A stretch of DNA of 64,000 bases from DATAXI01 sp963756185 (GTDB taxonomy: Bacteria > Verrucomicrobiota > Verrucomicrobiia > Chthoniobacterales > Chthoniobacteraceae). Shown in pieces: positions 9,280-19,441 of the stretch; the stretch's first letter is position 1, and every line of letters begins with the position of its first letter. The translations under genes were made by a program, and so were the position numbers. The notes under the pieces were generated by a model. That model was given only the letters and a program-made list of their open reading frames with translations. It was not told the DNA's origin and did no database searches. Location: positions 186,001 through 250,000 of the forward strand of contig CAVWMS010000015.1 in the NCBI GenBank assembly GCA_963756185.1. Reading direction: 5' to 3'.

Positions 9280-11682
9280 ATGACCTCCAAGGTTGATCTC
9301 CACATTCACTCCCGCTTCAGCAATCGCTCCGCCGAGTGGCTGCTGCGCCGGTTTGACGTGCCGGATAGCTACACCGATCCGCACAAGCTCCACGCGCTGC
9401 TGAGCGAGCGCGGCATGGACTTCGTGACCATCACCGATCACGACCGCATCGACGGCTGCCTCGAGATCGCCGATCTCCCCGGCGTCTTCATCTCCGAGCA
9501 GGTCACCACCTGGTTTCCCGAGGACCGCTGCCAGGTCCACATCCTCGTCTGGGGCCTCGGCGAAGCGCAGCACCGCGACATCAGCCGGCTGCGCGAGAAT
9601 ATTTACGACCTCCAAAAATATCTCGCCGCCGAAAATCTCGCGCACGCGGTCGCCCATCCCTTTTACCGCCTCGATGAAAAACTCGCCCGCCGGCACATCG
9701 AGCGGCTCCTGCTGCTCTTCCGGCATTTCGAGGGCCTCAACGGCCTGCGCGACGCCCTGCTGAGCGAGCTCTTCCAATATCTCGCCGTCGGTCTCGATCC
9801 CGCGAAGCTCGCGGAAATGTCCGCCGCGCAGGGCCTGGCGCCAACCCATCCCGAGCCGTGGAAAAAAGTGCTCACCGCCGGCTCGGACGATCACGGCGGC
9901 TTCTACCCCGCCAAGGCCTGGAGCGAAGTCCCCCACTCGCGCAACGCCGCGGAATTGCTCGATCACCTGCGCGCCGGCCGCGTGACCATCCACGGCCAGG
10001 GAGGCACGCCGCTCGCCCTCTCGCACGGCGTTTACAAGGTGCTTTACTCGTTCATCCGCGAAAAATTCTCGCGCGGCTCTAGCGAGAGCAGCGACCTCCT
10101 CGAAAAGGTCTTCTCCCGCTTCATGGAAGGACGCGATCCCACCGAGTTTTCGTTCCCCGAAAAACTCTCCTTCCTCGCGCAGGGAATCGTCACGGGCAAA
10201 ATCTTCGAGCTGGCGAAGCCGATGAACGCCTCGCTCTGGAAACAGTTCGCCACCATCTTTTCCAATTCCGACTTCAAGGGCTCGCTCTCCCGCGAGACCG
10301 TCGGCGTGGCCGAGCCGGAGCGGCGCGCCTTCATCATGGCCAACAGCCTCGCCAACCGCGTGGCCTACCGCGTCTTCACCCAGTTCGTGCGGGAACTCTC
10401 GACCGGCAACTTGATGGAGAGCATCCAGGACATCAGCGCCTTCACCCCCATTCTCATCGCGCTCGCCCCGTATCTCTACGCCTTCCACAGCCAGACGCCC
10501 GACCGCCGCTGGCTCAAGGGCGTCATCGAGCCGCTCGCCGGAAACCTTCCCCCGGCGCTCCAAAACCACAAGCGCGCCTGGTTCACCGATACCCTCGAGG
10601 ATGTCAACGGCGTCGCCAACACCATTGGCAGGATGACCGCCGCGGGCGTGCGCGCCGGCAGGGACATTGTCGTCGTCACCTCGCGTTTCGAGTTCGTCCC
10701 GCGCGGCGTCCCGATCAAGAATTTCCAACCCATCGGCGAGTTCGAGTTGCCCGAGTACGAACTCCAGAAACTCTCCTTCCCGCCGGTGCTCGAGATCGTC
10801 GATTACATTCAGCGCGAAAAATTCACCGAGGTCATCATCTCGACGCCCGGCCCCGTCGGCCTCGCCGCGCTGCTCGCCGCGAAGACGCTCGGCCTGCGCA
10901 CCAGCGGCATTTATCACACCGATTTTCCGCAATACGTCGGCATCCTCACCGACGACCGCTCGCTCGAGACCCTCACCTGGACCTACATGCACTGGTTCTA
11001 CTCGCAGATGGATATCCTCTACGTGAACTCGGAGCATTACCGCCGCTGCTGGATCGACCGCGGCATTGCCGCCGGCAGACTGAAGATCCTCCCGCGCGGC
11101 CTCGACACGATGCTCTTCAATCCCGCGCGCCGCAGCGGCGACCTGCGCCGGAAATTCGGCGCGAGCAACGGCGAGGCGGTCCTGCTCTACGTGGGCCGCA
11201 TCTCGAAGGAAAAGGACCTCGACGTCCTGGCCGCCGCATGGCGCAAGCTGCTCGAGCGCCATCCGGCCACGCGCCTCGTCTTTGTCGGCGACGGCCCGTA
11301 TCTCAAGGAACTGCGCGAGACGCTGCCGAACGCGATCTTTACCGGCTACCTCACCGGCGCGGACCTCGCCGGCGCATTCGCATCGGCCGATGTCTTCGTC
11401 TTTCCCAGCACCACCGACACCTTCGGCAACGTGGTGCTCGAGGCAATGGCCTCCGGCCTGCCCGCCGTCGTATCGGACACCGGCGGCCCGCGCGAGCTCG
11501 TCCGCAACGGCGTGACCGGCTATGTCACGCGCAGCCTCGACGTTGACGATTTCACCCTCGCCGCCGAGCGCCTCGTTACCGATCCCGCGCTGCGCGAAAC
11601 CATGCGCGCCAACGCCCTGGCCGCCGTCCGCGACAGGGATTGGTCAGAAGCCTTTGCCCAGTTCTGGGCAAATTCGGAGTAG
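9280..11682 (+). CDS. Fusion of a PHP-type hydrolase domain and a GT4 glycosyltransferase
   Basis: An 800-residue protein with two recognisable parts. Residues 1-260 form a PHP-type metal-dependent phosphoesterase: DLHIHSRFSN near the start, ITDHDRIDG near 53 and GSDDHGG near 206 carry the metal ligands. Residues 260-420 are a mostly helical linker of no known family. Residues 420-800 are a GT4 glycosyltransferase of the MgtA/mannosyltransferase type: NTIGRM after a split N-terminal strand, LLYVGRISKEKDLDVL, the UDP- or GDP-sugar binding loop, and SADVFVFPSTTDTFGNVVLEAMASGLP with the EX7E motif. It follows the deacetylase gene by 44 bases. The sugar donor, the acceptor and the purpose of the phosphoesterase are unknown. 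Confidence 0.85.
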   Translation: MTSKVDLHIHSRFSNRSAEWLLRRFDVPDSYTDPHKLHALLSERGMDFVTITDHDRIDGCLEIADLPGVFISEQVTTWFPEDRCQVHILVWGLGEAQHRDISRLRENIYDLQKYLAAENLAHAVAHPFYRLDEKLARRHIERLLLLFRHFEGLNGLRDALLSELFQYLAVGLDPAKLAEMSAAQGLAPTHPEPWKKVLTAGSDDHGGFYPAKAWSEVPHSRNAAELLDHLRAGRVTIHGQGGTPLALSHGVYKVLYSFIREKFSRGSSESSDLLEKVFSRFMEGRDPTEFSFPEKLSFLAQGIVTGKIFELAKPMNASLWKQFATIFSNSDFKGSLSRETVGVAEPERRAFIMANSLANRVAYRVFTQFVRELSTGNLMESIQDISAFTPILIALAPYLYAFHSQTPDRRWLKGVIEPLAGNLPPALQNHKRAWFTDTLEDVNGVANTIGRMTAAGVRAGRDIVVVTSRFEFVPRGVPIKNFQPIGEFELPEYELQKLSFPPVLEIVDYIQREKFTEVIISTPGPVGLAALLAAKTLGLRTSGIYHTDFPQYVGILTDDRSLETLTWTYMHWFYSQMDILYVNSEHYRRCWIDRGIAAGRLKILPRGLDTMLFNPARRSGDLRRKFGASNGEAVLLYVGRISKEKDLDVLAAAWRKLLERHPATRLVFVGDGPYLKELRETLPNAIFTGYLTGADLAGAFASADVFVFPSTTDTFGNVVLEAMASGLPAVVSDTGGPRELVRNGVTGYVTRSLDVDDFTLAAERLVTDPALRETMRANALAAVRDRDWSEAFAQFWANSE

Positions 11683-11820
11683 GAAGCGTGAATAAATTCG
11701 AAATTCCAGGGATTGGCGTGTCGCAAAAGGACGCCGAAAGTCGCCTCCTTCGATGAGACTCGAGGGGACGGCCGGCAAAATCATTCGATGTCCCCGTGTG
11801 CGCCCCCCCGGCGTACGCCC

Positions 11821-11861
11821 TTCGAATTTCGAATTTCGAATTCCCCCCCATTTCGAATTCG
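11821..11861. repeat. TTCGAA-type intergenic repeat, copy 3
   Basis: Two tandem TTCGAATTTCGAA units, a C run, then a further TTTCGAATTCG. It is the same family as at 3252, 4363 and 13936. Confidence 0.65.
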
Positions 11862-12105
11862 CAGCATGTTTTCCGAGAAGCATTTTAACCCGAACTCCGA
11901 TGTTGGAGGGGATGAGATGGTGCAAGATGCTGAGTCGCGATGACATGAGGAGGGTCGAAGCGTATCTGAAAGATACGGTGAGGCCCGACGAATGGCACTC
12001 ACGGCCAGCAGATTGCGCCAGATTGCCCCGATCAACTTCGGAATTCGGGTTTAAACAAAACTGTACCCACACTTCCGGAGGGCCAAAGGCCCGGCTTCAT
12101 AATAG

Positions 12106-12124
12106 CCTGGGGCAACGCCCCAGG
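12106..12124. repeat. GC-rich perfect hairpin
   Basis: CCTGGGGC-AAC-GCCCCAGG, an 8-bp perfect stem with a 3-base loop, just after GGGCC-AAA-GGCCC (12080-12092). No T-run follows, so it is not a classical terminator on either strand. It probably belongs to a dispersed short-hairpin family. Confidence 0.6.
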
Positions 12125-12253
12125 ATAACCCCGCCCAAGTCAGCCAGCCCTGTTAGGGGCGAATGCCCGGTCGGTCAGCACCGAGATTCCAGTGCAGCTT
12201 CGGCGAGAAGATCGCTGATACCTAAGCTTGTTCCGGAGGTTGGGACTTTTTTC

Positions 12254-13135
12254 CTACGTCCCGGTCAGCTTCGGCGATGCCGCATCAGTGCCGATACTTT
12301 TGATCGCGTACCGCAGATTCTCCTTTGCAGTCGGATCAGTTTCTTTCGCAAACATCGTTTGCAGGAGAGGAATGTAGGATTGAGCCTCGCTTCCCGCTTG
12401 TTGCATTGCCTCGCCCAAAAAAGCTCGTTCAGCCGGCTCCGGGGAATTTGCGTACCGATTAGCCAAAATGGCCAGAACCTCCGGCGGAATTGGCTTTATA
12501 TTAGCCACCACGGACGCTCCGACGTCGTAGGTATACGCCGGATCATTCAACTCTCCAATTACAAACCTCATGGTACTCGGAGTACACGAATTGGATATAA
12601 GCAAAGCCCTCAGTATGCCCTTTTTAACATCCATGTTCGCCTCTGACGAAAATGCCCTGATCCACGCTTCTTGAACATCAGGCGGCGTCCCAAAGCACTC
12701 CGCATATAACATGTATACGCCCGACCGGAGCGTCGGATCAGCTTCGGACATGCCGTCAGTAATGCCTGTCTTCAGAGGCGCATAAACATCCTTGTCGTGT
12801 CCAAATCCCTTCCAAGCACCTCTCGTTGTGGCGATCACGCCCAGAGCATGCAGCGACGCCTCCCTCACGCCCTCATTTTTATCTGACATCCCTCTTGCGA
12901 TCACCGGAAAGAAATTCGTGGCAATGTCGTCAAAGGTTGCCTCAGTCGGATGCTTCCAGGGCGGTAATATTTTCTTTATTTCACGCGTCAGGTTGTCAAT
13001 AGCGCCCGCTCGAACGGAAGGATCCGTGTTTTCCAGTTGCTGCATATACGCAGCTGCCTGATCGGCCAAACCAATGGCGAATCCCGAGGCTAGAACCGAG
13101 ACGATTCCGAGAACACTAAAAGCGAATTTCTTCAT
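12254..13135 (-). CDS. Secreted HEAT-repeat protein
   Basis: A 293-residue protein. The N-terminus MKKFAFSVLGIVSVLASGFAIGLA is a signal peptide or membrane anchor. The rest is helical repeats: DPSVRAGAIDNLTREI, NEGVREASLHALGVIA, DPTLRSGVYMLYAEC, ANMDVKKGILRALLIS and EPAERAFLGEAMQQAG, which fit HEAT/armadillo-like scaffolds. No catalytic motif is visible. Base composition is less GC-rich than in the neighbours, and it lies between two repeat-filled intergenic regions, so recent acquisition is possible. The function is unknown. Confidence 0.7.
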   Translation of the reverse strand: MKKFAFSVLGIVSVLASGFAIGLADQAAAYMQQLENTDPSVRAGAIDNLTREIKKILPPWKHPTEATFDDIATNFFPVIARGMSDKNEGVREASLHALGVIATTRGAWKGFGHDKDVYAPLKTGITDGMSEADPTLRSGVYMLYAECFGTPPDVQEAWIRAFSSEANMDVKKGILRALLISNSCTPSTMRFVIGELNDPAYTYDVGASVVANIKPIPPEVLAILANRYANSPEPAERAFLGEAMQQAGSEAQSYIPLLQTMFAKETDPTAKENLRYAIKSIGTDAASPKLTGT

Positions 13136-13181
13136 GGCGGTAATGGTTGAGCACCTGTGTTAAATTGGTGGTGTTGAGCGG

Positions 13182-13522
13182 GAGAATGGGGTCAGTCAAC
13201 ATATCTTGACATGATCTGAGGATTGGCGCGTGGCGCGTGGCTCGGGAGAATGGGGTCAGTCAACATATCTTGACATGATCTGAGGATTGGCGCGTGGCGC
13301 GTGGCTCGGGGAGAATGGGGTCAGTCAAGAATGGCACTAAGATAAGGCGGGTTTAGGTTCATTGAACTGGGGTCGATTGCGTCGCGGGAGTGGGAGAAGG
13401 GAGAATGGGGTCAGTCAACATATCTTGACATGATCTGAGGATTGGCGCGTGGCGCGTGGCTCGGGGAGAATGGGGTCAGTCAAGAATGGCACTAAGATAA
13501 GGCGGGTTTAGGTTCACTGAAC
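13182..13522. repeat. Composite direct-repeat array (A-A-B-spacer-A-B)
   Basis: Unit A (about 64 bp) begins GAGAATGGGGTCAGTCAACA, contains ATATCTTGACATGATC and ends GGCGCGTGGCTCGGG. It starts near 13182, 13245 and 13401. Unit B (about 58 bp) shares the first 18 bases with A, then diverges (AGAATGGCACTAAGATAAGG) and starts near 13310 and 13465. A-B is therefore repeated as a 122-bp composite. The copies are almost identical. The GGGGTCAGTC...CTTGACAT core resembles sequence I associate with REP-type elements near tyrosine transposases, but no transposase is present. Confidence 0.8.
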
Positions 13523-13524
13523 CG

Positions 13525-13773
13525 TTGGAAGAACACACGGGTCGCATCTTGACATTTAACTTTAGCGACAAGCGTCACAAGAAGAACATTTCCCAGGAAA
13601 CGCTCGCCCGGCTGGCCGGAATGAGTCGCGGAGGAATTCGGCACGTCAAAAGCGGTCAATTCCGGCCCACCCTCCACACCCTGCTAAGAATGGCTGACGC
13701 TCTCGGCCTCGATTTTCTGGCAGTTTTCAAGAAGGCTCGAATCGAGATTTCCCAAAGCCGGCAAAGCTCCTGA
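13525..13773 (+). CDS. Small XRE-type helix-turn-helix protein (possible remnant)
   Basis: A TTG-started ORF of 82 residues. Residues 20-70 (NISQETLARLAGMSRGGIRHVKSGQFRPTLHTLLRMADALGLDFLAVF) match the XRE/Cro DNA-binding domain closely: the QETLARLAGMS helix-turn-helix, the normally Ile-Glu-containing recognition helix here reading RHVKSG, and the PTLHTLLRMADALGL closing helices. The first dozen codons come from the adjacent repeat array (a further CATCTTGACAT lies at 13545-13555), so the true start is uncertain. A complete antitoxin or regulator would usually have a partner, and none is seen. It may be a leftover of a mobile element. Confidence 0.5.
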   Translation: MEEHTGRILTFNFSDKRHKKNISQETLARLAGMSRGGIRHVKSGQFRPTLHTLLRMADALGLDFLAVFKKARIEISQSRQSS

Positions 13774-13935
13774 CCGTTGAGGCAACCTCTGCACCTGAGC
13801 AGCCGGCCACCCGACCCACGCTTCAGGCGTCGCACGCTGGAGCATCTGCTCTCGAAGCTCCCAGTCAGGCTGGCGGAAGCCTTCCCAACAGCATATTTTA
13901 GCTAATACCAGCCAAACCCGGCGAGTCCCCGCTTT

Positions 13936-13970
13936 CCAATTTTCGAATTTTTCCCACATTTCGAATGTTT
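13936..13970. repeat. TTCGAA-type intergenic repeat, degenerate copy 4
   Basis: CCAATTTTCGAATTTTTCCC followed by ACATTTCGAATG directly before the dnaG start at 13976, so it probably occupies the dnaG translation-initiation region. Confidence 0.45.
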
Positions 13971-13975
13971 TCCCC

Positions 13976-15784
13976 ATGATTCCCCAGGAGACCCTCGAGC
14001 AAATCGCCGCCGCCAACGACATCGTCGACGTCATCGGCGCCCATGTCCAACTCAAGCGCGCCGGCGCCACGTTCAAGGCCCTCTGCCCGTTTCACCAGGA
14101 AAAGAGCCCCTCCTTCACCGTCAATCCGCAACGCCAGCGCTACCACTGCTTCGGCTGCGGCGAGGACGGCACCGTGTTCGACTTCGTCATCAAGTACGAG
14201 AACGTCGATTTTCCCACCGCCGCCCGGCGCCTAGCCGAGCGCGCCGGCATCCGCATCGTCGAGGAGGAGCGTTCCCCCGGCGAGGCCCGCGAGTTCCAGC
14301 TTCGCAAGCGGCTGCTGGCGCTGCACCAGGAGGCGGCCGAATGGTTTCATCAATTGCTGCTCACCGCGCCCGAGGCGAAGGAGGCGCGCGATTATCTCAA
14401 GAAACGCGGCATGACCGGCGAGGTCGCCAAACGCTGGAAAATCGGCTACGCCCCCGAGGGTTGGGATGCCTTCTCGAAATGGGCCACTGCCCAGGGCTAC
14501 AAGCGCGAGGAAATCCTCCAGAGCGGCCTCGTCACCCCGCGCGACGCCGATAAGCCCGAGGGCGACTTCTACGACCGCTTCCGCGACCGGGTAATGTTCC
14601 CCATCTGCAACGACCTGGGCGAGGTGATCGCCTTCAGCGGGCGCGTGCTGGATCCGGAGGCAAAGGCCGCAAAGTACATCAATTCGCCCGAAACCCCGCT
14701 CTTCAAAAAAGGCAACGTCCTCTTCGGCCTCCACAAGTCGAAGCGGGCGCTCCTCGACAAAAAATGCGCCATCATCCTCGAGGGCCAGATGGACCTCATC
14801 ACCGCCTTCGAGGCCGGCGTCCAGAACGTCGTCGCCCCGCAGGGCACGGCTTTTACAGAAAAACAGGCGGGCACGCTCAAGCATTACGCCGATGAGGTGA
14901 TCCTCTGCTTCGACGCGGACCAGGCGGGCCGCAAAGCCGCCGAGCGCCTGCTACCGGCCCTGCTCGGGCTCGATTTCAGTGTCCGCGTCATGGAACTGCC
15001 GCCCGGCGAGGACCCCGACTCGCTGATTCGCAAGGAGGGGGCGGAAGCCTTTACCGCGCGCGTCGAGGCGGCGCGCGATTACTTCGATTTCCAGATCGAC
15101 GCCCAGGCTTCGACGCCCGAGTTCGCGACGCCGCGCGGCAAGGTCAATTTCGCCCGCTCGATTGGCGCCGTGATCGAACTGATCAAGGACCCCTTCCTGC
15201 GGGAGGCGGTGCTCGGCAAGGTGGCTGTCCGCATCGGCGTGCCGGTCGCCGAGTTCTGGCGGCTGGTTCGCCGCACGGGCAAAACCCCACATGCCAAAGG
15301 CCCAGCCGCGCCACCCCCGCGCCAGGATCGGGCGGCGGAGTCCAACGAGCCCATCGGCGGGCTCACTCTGCTTGCGTTGCGCGACCCCGATATCCGCCGC
15401 TGGATTTCCGCTCAGCCCTGGAGCGCCCGGCTCTTCGAGATGGAGGGAGCCGAGCTGCTGGTCAAAATCCTCGACAGCGACCTTTCCCAGGATGACCCCT
15501 CCTCGCTGGCCGCTTTTTCCGCCGCGCTCGATCCCCCCTCCCAGGCCCTCCTCGGCGCCCTCCTGCGCGAGCGCCTCCCCCAGGACCGCCTGACCGCCGC
15601 CCGGGATTGCTGGCGGGCTCTCGAAACGCGCGAATTGATCCACCGGCGCGACGTGCTCAAATCCCGGATGCGGGCTCCCGGTTTATCGCACGGCGAGATT
15701 ACGGAAATTCAAAAACAAATCCTTGACCTGCAAAAACTCCTCACTGATATTTCGCGGCCCTTGTCCCCGTCGCAGCCTGAGTAG
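13976..15784 (+). CDS. dnaG: DNA primase
   Basis: Makes RNA primers at the replication fork. The 602-residue product has the N-terminal zinc ribbon (C37, H40, C58, C61 in LCPFH and YHCFGCGEDG). The catalytic core follows, with YRDRVMFPI-like sequence (YDRFRDRVMFPICNDLGEVIAFSGR), and the TOPRIM metal sites EGQMD and CFDADQAGRKAAERL. A C-terminal helicase-interaction region rich in Pro/Ala linkers ends near residue 600. The ATG at 13976 gives the expected MIPQETLEQI start. It lies 53 bp upstream of rpoD, the classical dnaG-rpoD macromolecular-synthesis pairing. No indels are seen, unlike rpoD. Confidence 0.95.
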   Translation: MIPQETLEQIAAANDIVDVIGAHVQLKRAGATFKALCPFHQEKSPSFTVNPQRQRYHCFGCGEDGTVFDFVIKYENVDFPTAARRLAERAGIRIVEEERSPGEAREFQLRKRLLALHQEAAEWFHQLLLTAPEAKEARDYLKKRGMTGEVAKRWKIGYAPEGWDAFSKWATAQGYKREEILQSGLVTPRDADKPEGDFYDRFRDRVMFPICNDLGEVIAFSGRVLDPEAKAAKYINSPETPLFKKGNVLFGLHKSKRALLDKKCAIILEGQMDLITAFEAGVQNVVAPQGTAFTEKQAGTLKHYADEVILCFDADQAGRKAAERLLPALLGLDFSVRVMELPPGEDPDSLIRKEGAEAFTARVEAARDYFDFQIDAQASTPEFATPRGKVNFARSIGAVIELIKDPFLREAVLGKVAVRIGVPVAEFWRLVRRTGKTPHAKGPAAPPPRQDRAAESNEPIGGLTLLALRDPDIRRWISAQPWSARLFEMEGAELLVKILDSDLSQDDPSSLAAFSAALDPPSQALLGALLRERLPQDRLTAARDCWRALETRELIHRRDVLKSRMRAPGLSHGEITEIQKQILDLQKLLTDISRPLSPSQPE

Positions 15785-15837
15785 TTTTACCGAGGCGTGG
15801 CGGGGGTTCGGTCTCTGAACATCTCCACCGGCCAGGT

Positions 15838-17779
<1,942 letters not shown>

Positions 17780-17936
17780 GCCCTCCCTGCGCAGGCCGTA
17801 GGCCCGTGGGCATGCCGGAACAATGTCCGGCTGCCGTGGCAACCCCCGGCTGGCCAGCGCGGCATCGCAAATTCGGCGTCCGGACCGAAATTCCCGCAAC
17901 TTGCCTTTCTCCCCCGTGTTCCATATTCAGTCACCC

Positions 17937-18329
17937 ATGAAACCGGACGAACAAGACAAGCTTTGGGAGTTGCTCGGGAAAACCCGGCAGCCCTCCGTTT
18001 CGCCCTTTTTCGCCCGCAATGTCCTCCGGGCCGTCCGCCAGGAAGTTCAGGAGGGCGGGCAAAAGCGGCCCCTCCTGGCACGTCTAACGCGTGCGCTGCA
18101 TCGCTGGAGTTGGCAGATCGCCGCGGCGGGCGTTTGCGCCATCGCCGTGCTCGTCACCGTGTCACCCACCGCTTTCGTCCGGCATCATCACAGCGCCCCC
18201 GCCCAGCCCAGCCTGGACACCCAGATCGTCGCCAACCCTGATTACGAGGTCATCGTTCACCTGGACGAACTCGCGGCGGACGAGGAAAGTTCGCTATGGC
18301 TCGACGATCCCGCCCACTCCGTCAACTGA
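17937..18329 (+). CDS. Single-pass membrane protein, 130 aa, anti-sigma-like layout
   Basis: The start is the ATG at 17937 (MKPDEQDKLWELLGKTRQPSVSPFFARNVLRAVRQ). Residues 1-55 form a charged cytoplasmic domain, residues 58-77 one membrane helix (SWQIAAAGVCAIAVLVTVSP), and the remainder an acidic tail ending DEESSLWLDDPAHSVN. This is the general layout of small anti-sigma or zf-less RsiW-like proteins, and similar SPFFARNVLR openings occur beside DUF3106 genes. The next gene overlaps it by 34 bases. It follows rpoD, but rpoD is a housekeeping factor and an ECF sigma partner is not in the window, so regulation is speculative. Confidence 0.65.
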   Translation: MKPDEQDKLWELLGKTRQPSVSPFFARNVLRAVRQEVQEGGQKRPLLARLTRALHRWSWQIAAAGVCAIAVLVTVSPTAFVRHHHSAPAQPSLDTQIVANPDYEVIVHLDELAADEESSLWLDDPAHSVN

Positions 18330-18844
18330 TCCGACTGACCCGACTGATCCGGGCCGCCTTCTCCATTCCGGCCCTGCTCCTTCTTGCTCCGGCCTGGCAT
18401 TGCGCCTGCGCCGATCCCTCGCCCACCCCGGCCGCCCAAGCCGCCCAGTTGCGGCCAAAAGTCTCGCCCAGGCCCGATGTCTGGAACGATGCCCGCAAAC
18501 TCTTCGACCAGATGTCGCCCGAGCAGCAGCAAAAGTTCTTCGATAACCTGGCCCAGTGGAAGGCGATGTCGCCCGAGGAGCAGGCCCTTCTCCGCGACCA
18601 GCAAATGATCCGCAGCGAGAAGATGGCGCAGGAAATCCAGGATGCCATCAGCAAGTCCGGCCTCCAGTTGGACGACGACCGGCGCGAAGTCTACGCTCTC
18701 CGTTACACTCAGGAGCGCCGCAAGATCGAGGAAACGCTGCGCAAGGAAACCCAGGCGAAGCGCCAGGCCATGGTCGCCGACATGCTCACACGCCTGAAGG
18801 TCGAGTTCTCCTCCCCAAGCCCCGACATTTCCCCCGCGCACTGA
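18296..18844 (+). CDS. DUF3106-like exported protein
   Basis: A 182-residue product. An arginine-rich start is followed by a hydrophobic segment (AAFSIPALLLLAPAWHCACA) acting as a signal peptide. The mature part is highly helical and charged: NDARKLFDQMSPEQQQKFFDNLAQWKAMSPEEQALLRDQQ carries the repeated W/F-x-x-MSPEEQ pattern of DUF3106 proteins, which follow anti-sigma-like genes in several Gram-negative groups. It overlaps the upstream membrane-protein gene, so the pair is probably one transcript. The biochemical role is unknown, perhaps periplasmic sensing of envelope stress. Confidence 0.7.
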   Translation: MARRSRPLRQLIRLTRLIRAAFSIPALLLLAPAWHCACADPSPTPAAQAAQLRPKVSPRPDVWNDARKLFDQMSPEQQQKFFDNLAQWKAMSPEEQALLRDQQMIRSEKMAQEIQDAISKSGLQLDDDRREVYALRYTQERRKIEETLRKETQAKRQAMVADMLTRLKVEFSSPSPDISPAH

Positions 18845-18871
18845 TTTTGGGGGGAAATTCGCTCAAAAAAC

Positions 18872-18886
18872 ACGCGAAAAACGCGT
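18872..18886. terminator. Weak bidirectional hairpin between convergent genes
   Basis: ACGCG-AAAAA-CGCGT, flanked by A-runs on both sides (T-runs on the other strand), between the convergent DUF3106-like and Rap1a-like genes. The stem is only five pairs. Confidence 0.35.
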
Positions 18887-18893
18887 AAAAACC

Positions 18894-19316
18894 TCAGTTT
18901 TTCGCACCGGGCGGCGGCTTGAACACCGGATTTGGAAACGATTGCGCAAGCGCCGCGGTCACCAGGGCGTCCCCTCTCATCTTCAGCTTGTCCGGGTTGT
19001 CCTTGAGGTACTGGTAGACCGCCCGCTCGATCTGGTCGTTATTCACGTCGTCCGGCAGGAAAAACGGCAGGGCCGTCGCGTCGTAATGCGCGGCCATCGA
19101 CGACGCCTCGGCGAAGCCCGCGAAATAGCCGAGCAACAGGCAGACCGCGTTCGTCTGGTAGTCAGTCAACTTTTGGCCCGCGTCGTGCGCCTCGAGGTCG
19201 TAGCCGATGACTTCGTACAGCGTGCTCCCGGTCGCCCAGACCGGATCGGCGTCACAGCGCGCGGCGGCAAATCCCAGCAGGGCAATTCCAATCAAAATAT
19301 GGGCCGTTGTCTTCAT
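18894..19316 (-). CDS. Rap1a/Tai-type domain protein, exported
   Basis: I start at the ATG at 19316 (MKTTAHILIGIALLGFAAARCDA), which gives a clean signal peptide; an upstream in-frame ATG at 19364 adds an unlikely hydrophilic leader. The 140-residue product has the Rap1a pattern: a conserved Cys (NAVCLLLGYFAGFAEASS) then YQYLKDNPDKLKMRGDALVTAALAQSFPNP, close to the yLxxhPexrhxxAxxLVxxALxxAFP consensus. Rap1a proteins were first found as periplasmic immunity proteins to type VI amidases, but many homologues lack any effector. No effector or secretion genes are nearby, so an immunity role is not supported here. Confidence 0.65.
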   Translation of the reverse strand: MKTTAHILIGIALLGFAAARCDADPVWATGSTLYEVIGYDLEAHDAGQKLTDYQTNAVCLLLGYFAGFAEASSMAAHYDATALPFFLPDDVNNDQIERAVYQYLKDNPDKLKMRGDALVTAALAQSFPNPVFKPPPGAKN

Positions 19317-19441
19317 AAATGGCGGTCCCCCTGCATACCAGAGTCGGTCCCAGGACGGAGACACAATTTCTTTGTGCCCATGCGGGCCTTGCGATATAGT
19401 CGCGGCCTGACGGGTCTACACAATTCGACCACCCCGGCAAA

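Larger units (their letters stand above)
11683..12253. other. 571-bp repeat-rich intergenic region
   Basis: No convincing gene. It holds a TTCGAA repeat (11821-11861) and three short perfect hairpins: GTATCT-GAA-AGATAC (11962-11976), GGGCC-AAA-GGCCC (12080-12092) and CCTGGGGC-AAC-GCCCCAGG (12106-12124). A long open frame at 11753-12646 runs through these repeats and into the opposite-strand HEAT gene, and I judge it spurious. Confidence 0.6.

Noticed and set aside
11753..12646. 297-residue plus-strand open frame
   Set aside because: It runs through TTCGAA and hairpin repeats and then antisense through the HEAT-repeat gene. Its composition is Arg/Ser/Pro-rich with no conserved motif.
13182..13522. 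CRISPR-like array
   Set aside because: Repeats are 58-64 bp, tandem and contiguous, without unique spacers of constant length, and no cas genes are present.
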